From Cohaesibacter intestini (GTDB taxonomy: Bacteria; Pseudomonadota; Alphaproteobacteria; Rhizobiales; Cohaesibacteraceae): DNA of 64,000 nucleotides. Positions 16,707 to 23,626 of this stretch are shown here, piece after piece; position 1 is the stretch's first letter, and each line of letters starts with the position of its first letter. The stretch spans positions 1 through 64,000 of the forward strand of contig NZ_QODK01000003.1 in NCBI RefSeq assembly GCF_003324485.1, written 5' to 3'. The notes under the pieces are model-generated. The model ran no database searches and had not been told where the DNA came from. It worked only from the letters and a program-made list of their open reading frames with translations. A program made the position numbers and the translations under genes.

Positions 16707-18719
16707 CTATTGGCAAGCACTCGGGTCTGGCGGCACCATGGCCCAGCCGATGCGGAATGGCTTGTCCTTGACCTTCCATTGAAAAAGTTGGATACCGGAA
16801 GCGGCGATCCGTTGCGGGTCAAACGCATAAGCCTCTGGCAGGTGCGGCTCATCGCCGTCCTTCTGTTGCCACAGGATCATCACCCCTTTGCAACGCACCT
16901 GTGCAGGCTCTGCCCATGGACTCTTACCCCAGTCCTCCAGATGCACCAGAGACGGACGTGTCGCGGCATAGAAGGAAACATTGCCTCCGATCCAGGCATC
17001 GCCGCCGACATAGGCCAGGGGCTGATTTTGCTGGCTCTGCCACAGGCTGGCAAAGTGACTGGCGATCTGTGCACCCGGCCAATCCACCCGCAGGGGTTTC
17101 TTGATGACGTATGAGCCAAACAAACCCATCGAGGCAATCACGATGAGGGTGCCGAAATAGACCCCCGCCCAGCCGATTGCCATGAAGCGAAACCGTTCCC
17201 TGAAATAGGCTGTTTTGAGGCTGCCCAGCAGCGCCAGCGCCGAGAAGGAAAACATCGGAGCCGCCCACATTGGCCGCATTTCACTGCCATTGACCACGGA
17301 CAAAAGGATCGTCAGCGCAATCGGCACCAGAGCAATCCAGATCAGGTAGCGCCGCTCGAGCGTTGCCGCAAAGGGGAAGAAGACGCCGGCGCTAATCCCC
17401 TTGCGCCAGAATGGTAGCAAGCCGCCGCCGATGGCAAGGACCAGCAGCAACGCGCCGTGATGGCCAATCTGTATCCCGATGAAGCCAAGTGATCCAAGCA
17501 AACGAGCCACGATGCCTTCAAGTGGTGCCGAACGGGCCGACATATAGGACAGGGACTGAAAATCGCTGTCGATCAACCAATAAAGATGCGGCGCGGCCAC
17601 CAACAGGGCCAACAGGGCGGCCAACCACAATCCCCAGCTTTTGAGCCGTTGCCGGGCACTTGGCTCAACCAGCAGGAACAGCAGCAAGGCCACCACGAGG
17701 ATTGCCATGGAATATTTGATATAGACCGCGAAACCCGTCAGCAGCCCCAGTGCCAGCCACTGCCACAGCTTGTCGTGTTTGAGCGCATACCAACCACAAA
17801 GCGCCATCAGAGCCCAGACAGGCACCTGCAAGACATTGTGATTGAATTCCGGCGTTGGGAAATTATAGAAGTAAATCAGCGATGTCAGGAACACAGACAG
17901 CAAGGCGGCTTGTGCACCCAGAACCGCCCGCCCCAAGCGCCAGATGGCCCAGAAAGCGATGATCATTGACAGCTGGCTGAGCAAATAGGCAGGCCATGCG
18001 CTGCTGCCAAACAGCATGGTCGCCCCTTCCAAAAGCCAAGAGGGCAGGGGCGGATGCTTGAAGTATCCAAGCTGCCATTCATGGCCCCATGTCACCAATT
18101 CGATCACATCCAGCGGCAGATTGCGGTAGAACAGCGTCGGCACCAAGGTCCAGATCACCAGATGAAGCGCCATGAACGTCCAGAAGCAGACAGAGGGATG
18201 CTTCATCACCCGGTCATGCAGGCCGCTGTTGACTGGGGCAAGGTCTGCTGCATCTGCAGTATCTTCACTCTTGTCAAAAAGGGGGGCGGTTGGTTGCGCG
18301 GGCTGCGCGTCTGGCTCCGAAGTGTCCTTGAAGCCCCAAAGGCGGCTTGCAACATAGGAGATGGCCGGAACAATGGCCGCGGCAATCACGACACTGGCCA
18401 CCTTGCTCACCAGCCCGCTCTCTACAAGGCTCAGCAGCACCAGATTGTTCACGCCAAAGGCGCTGGCGGAAATGACGAAATAGCGCCATATCGCCTGTTT
18501 CAGCGGTGCGCCTCTCTGGAAAGTCCAGACGAAATGACCCGTGAAGGCGAACAGGAAAGCGGTTAAGTAGGCGACGAGATTGGCGACAAAGACAGGGGCA
18601 ATATTGAAATGGACCAGCGACGCAGCCACCCCCATATGGACAAGGGTGGCACCAATCCCGACAATGCCGAACCGCATCAGGGTGAGCAACTCTTTGGCGG
18701 AAATGCGCGAGAAGGTCAC
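16707..18719 (-). CDS. GtrA-like flippase domain fused to a GT39/ArnT-like glycosyltransferase
   Basis: The first 135 residues are a GtrA-type four-helix domain (LMRFGIVGIGATLVHMG onward, with NNLVLLSLVESGL). From about residue 160 on there is a GT-C fold membrane transferase: acidic motif region NLPLDVIELVTWGHEWQ, then FKHPPLPSWLLE and about ten hydrophobic segments. In Gtr systems, GtrA-type proteins are thought to flip a polyprenyl-phosphate sugar and a GT-C enzyme transfers it to a glycan or lipid in the periplasm. Here both steps sit in one polypeptide. It starts with GTG at 18719, overlapping the stop of the upstream GtrB-like gene by four bases (GTGA), so the two are translationally coupled. 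Confidence 0.8.
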   Translation of the reverse strand: MTFSRISAKELLTLMRFGIVGIGATLVHMGVAASLVHFNIAPVFVANLVAYLTAFLFAFTGHFVWTFQRGAPLKQAIWRYFVISASAFGVNNLVLLSLVESGLVSKVASVVIAAAIVPAISYVASRLWGFKDTSEPDAQPAQPTAPLFDKSEDTADAADLAPVNSGLHDRVMKHPSVCFWTFMALHLVIWTLVPTLFYRNLPLDVIELVTWGHEWQLGYFKHPPLPSWLLEGATMLFGSSAWPAYLLSQLSMIIAFWAIWRLGRAVLGAQAALLSVFLTSLIYFYNFPTPEFNHNVLQVPVWALMALCGWYALKHDKLWQWLALGLLTGFAVYIKYSMAILVVALLLFLLVEPSARQRLKSWGLWLAALLALLVAAPHLYWLIDSDFQSLSYMSARSAPLEGIVARLLGSLGFIGIQIGHHGALLLVLAIGGGLLPFWRKGISAGVFFPFAATLERRYLIWIALVPIALTILLSVVNGSEMRPMWAAPMFSFSALALLGSLKTAYFRERFRFMAIGWAGVYFGTLIVIASMGLFGSYVIKKPLRVDWPGAQIASHFASLWQSQQNQPLAYVGGDAWIGGNVSFYAATRPSLVHLEDWGKSPWAEPAQVRCKGVMILWQQKDGDEPHLPEAYAFDPQRIAASGIQLFQWKVKDKPFRIGWAMVPPDPSACQ

Positions 18720-19681
18720 TTGGATCCGTCCTGATGGTCAAGGGTGGCGATTACCTCACGCACCAGATAAAGCGGGCGCTCTTTCACTTCGATGAAGATC
18801 CGGCTGACATATTCTCCGATCACGCCCAGAGAAATCATCTGCACTCCGCTCAAGAACAGTACGATGGTGACCAGCGAAGGGTAACCGGGAACATCAGCAC
18901 CGAACAGCAGGGTTTTGGCAATGATGAAGGCGCCATAAAGGAAGGAGATAAGGGCCAGCACAAATCCGGTATAGGTCCAGACCCGCAGAGGCACCGTCGA
19001 ATAGCCGAGCATCCCGTCCAGCGCAAAATTCCAGAGCTTCCAGTAATTCCAGCTTGTAGTCCCGACCGTGCGTTCCGGTCGGGCAAAAGGGATCTCTGTC
19101 GTACGAAAACCGACCCAGGCAAAAATGCCCTTGAGGAACCGGTTGCGCTCCGGCATCACCTTGATGGCCTCGACCACCTGCCTGTCGAGCAGGCGATAAT
19201 CGCCCACATTGTTCGGCAGATGGGTTGGGGAGAGCTTGTTGAACAGCCAATAGAACAGGCCCGCACTGTTGCGCTTCACCGTCGTGTCCTGCGACCGGTC
19301 AACCCGGACCCCATTGACCACATCAAAGCCCTCGCGCCATTTGGCAATGAAATCCGGGATCAGCTCGGGCGGATCCTGCAAATCCACATCCATCGGGATC
19401 ATCACGTCGCCGCTGGCGAAATCAAGCCCCGCCGACAGGGCCGCTTCCTTGCCGAAATTGCGCGACAGATCAATCACCTTGACCCGTCCATCCTTGGCGC
19501 TCGCTGCCCGTAGCGCCATCAGGGTGTTGTCGCGACTGCCATCATTGATGAAGAGGATCTCGCATGCCTGACCCGTGGCCTCGACGATCGGGAGCACCGC
19601 TTCGAGAAAAGGGGCAATGCCGTCCTCTTCGTTGAAAACGGGAACAACCAGAGACAGGGTTATGGTGCGGCTGCGATTCAT
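18716..19681 (-). CDS. GtrB-like polyprenyl-phosphate glycosyltransferase (GT2)
   Basis: A family-2 glycosyltransferase domain spans residues 10-230: SLVVPVFNEEDG, the nucleotide-sugar site FINDGSRDNT, then DVDLQDPPELI with the metal-binding acidic residues. Two C-terminal transmembrane helices follow (VWTYTGFVLALISFLYGAFI and VTIVLFLSGVQMISLGVIGEY). This is the GtrB/DPM1-like layout, which loads glucose or another sugar onto undecaprenyl phosphate on the cytoplasmic face. I prefer ATG at 19681 (AAGGG seven bases upstream) over the GTG at 19741. It is coupled to the GtrA-GT39 fusion, which should flip and use its product. The sugar and acceptor are unknown; surface glycan or lipid modification is likely. 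Confidence 0.85.
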   Translation of the reverse strand: MNRSRTITLSLVVPVFNEEDGIAPFLEAVLPIVEATGQACEILFINDGSRDNTLMALRAASAKDGRVKVIDLSRNFGKEAALSAGLDFASGDVMIPMDVDLQDPPELIPDFIAKWREGFDVVNGVRVDRSQDTTVKRNSAGLFYWLFNKLSPTHLPNNVGDYRLLDRQVVEAIKVMPERNRFLKGIFAWVGFRTTEIPFARPERTVGTTSWNYWKLWNFALDGMLGYSTVPLRVWTYTGFVLALISFLYGAFIIAKTLLFGADVPGYPSLVTIVLFLSGVQMISLGVIGEYVSRIFIEVKERPLYLVREVIATLDHQDGSK

Positions 19682-19915
19682 GTCCGGACCCTTGACGGTC
19701 TGAACAAAGGTTTTCTGTTGATCGGAAGGAGAAGAGGTCACATCAGGTCTCTTTGATCTTTGGCAGGACAGTCCGCCCCAAAGGCGGGTCAGATTGTCCG
19801 TTTCCTACGCTGTTCCGCGCTATGATTCAATCCTCTTTGCCCATTGTGAGGGGGATGGAGTCGGGCGAAAGGGGCAAAGAGCCTGCCGAAAAAGGGAAGA
19901 GAATCTGATAACCCG

Positions 19916-20605
19916 TCAGAAAAGGGAGGTCTGGGCATGCACCGGCTCGATCAGCTGTTCACCCTCGGCCTTGCTGTTGCCCACGGCCCGGTCGACCCGA
20001 TAATGGATCAATTCGCTGTCGCGATGCTCGGACAAGGTGGCTTGAGCCTCCTCCACGGACCGGAAAGGATCAAGCCAGGCCTCATAGGCCTCTTGCTTGA
20101 GGATCACTGGCATCCTTGGATGGATGGATTTGATTTCGGGCACTGCAGGAGCCGTCAGAATTGTGCAACTGAGCAGGTCCAGTCGCTCATTTAAGGCAAA
20201 CAGTCCGGCAAAGGAAAAAGGTTCGAAATCGGGCAAATGCAGCAGATGCGGGTCTTTCTTCTTATCTTGCGGATTGGTGGTCCATTCATAATAGCCATCG
20301 GCCGGAATAAGGCATCTGCCGCGTTTGAAGGCATCGCGGAAGGAGGGCTTGTTCATCACCTCCTCCGATCGGGCATTGAAGGTGGGGTAGCGACTCTGCA
20401 CCTCTTTGGCCCAGTGAGGCACCAGCCACCAGCGCCCCTCCAGCAAAAGATGCTCATGGGCCAGATTGGCGACGAACAGGATATCTTGTGTCGGTGCAAT
20501 ATTGAAGCGGGCAGGGACATTGCGGTTCACGTCTTCAGGCCGAACCAGATTATACATCTGGTGGATTTCAGACCATGATTTTTGCAACGTGAAGCGTCCA
20601 CACAT
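19916..20605 (-). CDS. SRAP/YedK-type SOS response-associated peptidase
   Basis: The protein begins MCGRFTL, with Cys2 as the residue that becomes N-terminal and crosslinks to abasic sites in single-stranded DNA. Further family motifs are FNIAPTQD, FNARSEEV and the block RCLIPADGYYEW with its conserved Glu, followed by a conserved His near HPRMPVIL. The family (HMCES/YedK) protects abasic sites at replication forks. The 229-residue length is normal. ATG at 20605 is preceded by GGGAG ten bases upstream; an upstream start at 20668 would bury the required N-terminal Cys, so it is rejected. I see no obvious LexA box by eye. Confidence 0.9.
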   Translation of the reverse strand: MCGRFTLQKSWSEIHQMYNLVRPEDVNRNVPARFNIAPTQDILFVANLAHEHLLLEGRWWLVPHWAKEVQSRYPTFNARSEEVMNKPSFRDAFKRGRCLIPADGYYEWTTNPQDKKKDPHLLHLPDFEPFSFAGLFALNERLDLLSCTILTAPAVPEIKSIHPRMPVILKQEAYEAWLDPFRSVEEAQATLSEHRDSELIHYRVDRAVGNSKAEGEQLIEPVHAQTSLF

Positions 20606-20799
20606 TGATTCCAGTCTCCCTGTCGTCTTCAATGGCGGCGATCTTACAGACTGTTGGCCCGTCTTCATAGTCTCAGGTCAGCCCGCCTGCTCCCCTTGCC
20701 CGGTGCTACAAAATCGGCTACAACCAAGTGCGAAATAACCTTTGCGTAAAGGGAAGGGTCGCCCCCCATCCCGCGCACCCAATCTCTCAAGGCCTTGCC

Positions 20800-21339
20800 A
20801 TGTATCCCGTCAGCCGGTTGCTGCTTGCCATCCTCGAAGCCAAACGCGGTCAGAAAAAACAATCTCTGGCCTTCGACGCTGTGAGTGAAATTTCTTTCCG
20901 CTGCCGCCCGTGGGACCTCGACATGTTCATGGAAATGAACAATGGCCGCGTTTTGACGCTCTATGATCTGGGGCGTTTTGATCTTTCCATCCGCTGTGGC
21001 CTGATGGATGTGCTCAAACGGCAAAAGTGGGGCCTTGCGGTTGCGGGTAGTTCCGTGCGCTATCGCAAACGGGTGCGGCTGCTCGACAAGGTGACTATGC
21101 GCAGTCAGGTTGTCGGCATGGATGAGCGCTGGTTCTATATTGCCCAAAGCATGTGGGTGGCAGGGGAGCCGACGTCGTCGGTTTTGTTGCGCACCTGTAT
21201 CACCGCTCGGGGTCGCTCCATTCCAACCGCTGAGGTTCGCACGGCGATTGGCGCACCGGACTGGCAACTTGCCATCCCCGACTGGGTCACCAGTTGGAAT
21301 GAAGCCGACAAGATCCGGCCATGGCCTCCTGCGCCGTAA
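20800..21339 (+). CDS. hotdog-fold acyl-CoA thioesterase-like protein
   Basis: The 179-residue protein resembles 4HBT/THEM6-type thioesterases: SFRCRPWDLDMFMEMNNGRVLTLYD (active-site helix region near residues 30-55), then GSSVRYRKRVRLLDKV and a C-terminal strand pattern. The YbgC/FadM group hydrolyses acyl-CoA esters; the substrate here is unknown. The catalytic Asp is probably within WDLDMFMEMN. I chose ATG at 20800 with AAGG upstream over a GTG at 20728. The gene stands alone, divergent from the SRAP gene. Confidence 0.75.
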   Translation: MYPVSRLLLAILEAKRGQKKQSLAFDAVSEISFRCRPWDLDMFMEMNNGRVLTLYDLGRFDLSIRCGLMDVLKRQKWGLAVAGSSVRYRKRVRLLDKVTMRSQVVGMDERWFYIAQSMWVAGEPTSSVLLRTCITARGRSIPTAEVRTAIGAPDWQLAIPDWVTSWNEADKIRPWPPAP

Positions 21340-21712
21340 AAACCGATGGGAAAAACCGATAGGAATAACCGGTCGGCAGTGGACCCTGTGCGATAGTGTC
21401 GCTCCTGGCTGCGGTATAGTTGCCAGAGAGGCATACTTTTGCTTTTACGCAATAATATGTCTCCAAAGTCGTCAGTATGCTGCAAAAATGTCCATGTTGA
21501 TCTCATTTTTGCATTTGTTGTTCGCAAGCTATGCATAATTATGAAAAGAAATGTCTATTATTAGTCCTGTCATCACCCATTGGGGGGATGCCAATCATGC
21601 AACCACAAGCCATATTATTAGACATAACCTGTTACTTTGAATAACCAGTTTGTTTCTTTCTTTTTCGTAGGTGTTGCCTTCGAATGTGAACATAATCGCG
21701 ACAATGATACAC

Positions 21713-21747
21713 AACACCGGGCTCCCGTAAGTCCGGTGTTTCTTTTT
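21713..21747 (+). terminator. rho-independent terminator
   Basis: AACACCGG-N12-CCGGTGTT is a perfect 8-bp stem followed by TCTTTTT. It lies 370 bases past the thioesterase stop, farther than expected for that gene, so an untranslated RNA may end here. Confidence 0.75.
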
Positions 21748-21984
21748 GTGTCGAATTTTTTGCTGAATAGCGGTGATAGCGGCCTTGCATTTCCGCTAGC
21801 AAAAGCGTTACGAGGGGCTGTCGTCCCTTTGCTCCGTCTCACCGTTATATCGGGTCGCTATCTTACCTTCTTGTCGACGCATTTCCTCCGCAGTTTTGCG
21901 ATCACTCAAACGTTCAGCGAGCCCAAAGCCGGATGGACGCGCGTGTGATTGTTCCTATCAGCACCTATGGCAAGGGAAATGCAC

Positions 21985-22226
21985 ATGAAAGGCATTGGTG
22001 ATGACTTGAGAGGTGTAATCGATGCTGAAGAGCCGCGACAAGAAACGAAGATCATGCGCCAAGGTCACGCTTTGAAGCGTACCAGATAGCATCGGCGATT
22101 TGCCGTGAAGAAAATGTCCGCCATGTTGATGGACAAATTGTCATCAACATGGTGATTAGAATCTATGCCAGCCACCAGATTGCCGGACAGATCCGGTCTG
22201 ATGGAATCGATTTCGAGAATGGGTGA
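21985..22226 (+). other. possible small gene with a frameshift, overlapping the MFS start
   Basis: A frame starting at ATG 21985 (AAGGG upstream) runs 34 codons to a TAG at 22087. A second, overlapping frame is open across about 21,035 bases' worth of no other signal but can be read from about 22,030 to a TGA at 22224-22226, encoding FEAYQIASAICREENVRHVD and more; it overlaps a GTG start of the MFS gene as GTGA. Joined by a -1 shift they would make a protein of about 80 residues. Either this is a broken gene or chance; third-position GC is not strongly gene-like. Confidence 0.2.
22121..22152. promoter_or_regulatory. 11-bp inverted repeat upstream of the MFS gene
   Basis: CCATGTTGATG-N10-CATCAACATGG has perfect 11-bp arms, and its centre (GACAAATTGTC) is itself nearly symmetrical. 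It lies 80-110 bases upstream of the MFS start and has no T-run. It is a good operator or RNA-switch candidate. Confidence 0.5.
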
Positions 22227-22231
22227 GTGCC

Positions 22232-23626
22232 ATGACCAAGATGATTGCTCCGGTCGCGTCTCTGTTATTTTCTGTTGCCTTGCTGTTGATTGGCCACGGG
22301 CTACAAAGCACGATCATTCCGCTTGCCTCGCGTATTTTGGATTTTGGCGAGTTGATGATCGGTCTGGGTGCCTCGGCCTACTTTCTTGGTTTCGTCATGG
22401 GCGCCATCATCACTCCGCATGTGGTGGTGCGTGCCGGCCATATCCGTGGCTTTGCTGTCATGGTGTCCTCGATGTCAGCGGCAGCTCTGCTGCACCCTTT
22501 GGTGGAAGATGCCGAGGCCTGGATCCTGTTTCGCTTCATCACCGGCTTCTGCATTTCCGGACTCTATCTGATCATCGAAAGCTGGTTGAATGAGTTCGCC
22601 GATAATTCCAATCGTGGCCTGATCATGTCGATCTATATTGTGGTCAACTATGCTGCATTCACGTCCGGTCAGTTGATGGCAACCCTGACACCACCAAGCG
22701 GTTTTTTGCTGTTCGTGGTGGCCTCGATCATCATTTCCGTGGCCGTGATGCCCGTTGCCATGACCAAGGCGGCCCAACCAGCCCCGATTGCCATCGTCAA
22801 GCTCGAATTGGGCAAGGTGTTCCGAACCTCGCAAGCCGCAATCATTTCGGCCTTCATCATCGGCATGGTGGCAGGCTCGCATTTGACCTTCGCCCCTCTA
22901 TATGCCATCGACAAGGGGTATGATCCCCTGACGCAGGCCCCGGTATTTGCGGCCATGCTTGGCCTTGGCGGGATGTTGAGCCAGTGGCCTCTGGGGCGTT
23001 TTTCTGATCGCGTCGACCGTCGTCTGGTCTTGTTGATGATCAGCATTGTCGGCGTTATCAGTTCCATCGGCATCACCTTGCTTGAGGATGTCGATTTCAT
23101 CGTCTTCCTGATGGTTGGTGCCTTGATCGGCGCAGTGACCCAGCCGGCTTATTCGCTGGCCGCCGCCCACGGCTATGACCATGCCAGCGAAAACGGCTAT
23201 CTGCGTATGGCCGCAGGGTTGCTTGTTGCATTTGGGGCAGGCTCGTCTCTGGGCCCATTCCTGACCGCACTTTTGATGCAGAATTTGAGCCCGGATGCGC
23301 TCTTCCTCTTCCCCGGCTGCCTGTTGGCCTTTCTCGCCTTTTATCTTTGGCAGCGAATCCTGCGCAAGGATGCTGTGGGCGACGATCAGAAGGAAGACTT
23401 CGACATGGCTGCAACATCGGCCTCTGTGGGTGCCGTCGTGGCGCCGGAACTGCCATCGGAAGAGGACCGGTATGTGGTCGTGCCCGATGACTGGGAAGGC
23501 GGTGAGACGTCAGAGGACGAGGCCGATTCCCCGGAGGCTGCAGCAGAGGTTCTATCGGATGAGACCGTTGGGGACGATAGCGAGTCGGAACCCGCTACCA
23601 AGAAGAGTTTTGATCCGGTTATATAG
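22232..23626 (+). CDS. MFS transporter, YcaD-like
   Basis: About twelve hydrophobic segments span residues 8-385 in the major-facilitator pattern. The inter-domain stretch carries the charged motif GRFSDRVDRR before helix 8. Features like GLGASAYFLGFVMGAI and SENGYLRMAAGLLVAFGAGSSLGP recall the YcaD/UMF group, whose substrates are mostly unknown. The last 70 residues are a cytoplasmic tail very rich in Glu and Asp, unusual for the family. ATG at 22232 and GTG at 22223 are both possible starts, with no clear Shine-Dalgarno for either. It converges on the GGDEF-EAL gene with an 8-base overlap of the coding ends. Confidence 0.8.
   Translation: MTKMIAPVASLLFSVALLLIGHGLQSTIIPLASRILDFGELMIGLGASAYFLGFVMGAIITPHVVVRAGHIRGFAVMVSSMSAAALLHPLVEDAEAWILFRFITGFCISGLYLIIESWLNEFADNSNRGLIMSIYIVVNYAAFTSGQLMATLTPPSGFLLFVVASIIISVAVMPVAMTKAAQPAPIAIVKLELGKVFRTSQAAIISAFIIGMVAGSHLTFAPLYAIDKGYDPLTQAPVFAAMLGLGGMLSQWPLGRFSDRVDRRLVLLMISIVGVISSIGITLLEDVDFIVFLMVGALIGAVTQPAYSLAAAHGYDHASENGYLRMAAGLLVAFGAGSSLGPFLTALLMQNLSPDALFLFPGCLLAFLAFYLWQRILRKDAVGDDQKEDFDMAATSASVGAVVAPELPSEEDRYVVVPDDWEGGETSEDEADSPEAAAEVLSDETVGDDSESEPATKKSFDPVI

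Larger units (their letters stand above)
21340..22222. other. 880-base gap with terminator, palindrome and a possible small gene
   Basis: No normal-size gene is visible. The stretch 21,430-21,700 is AT-rich and ends in a good terminator. The rest holds a candidate small frame and a long palindrome, described separately. Confidence 0.5.

Noticed and set aside
22125-22147. TTGAT and ATCAA half-sites inside the palindrome as an FNR-type box
   Set aside because: The spacing is 12 bases instead of 4, so it cannot be a normal FNR/Crp site.
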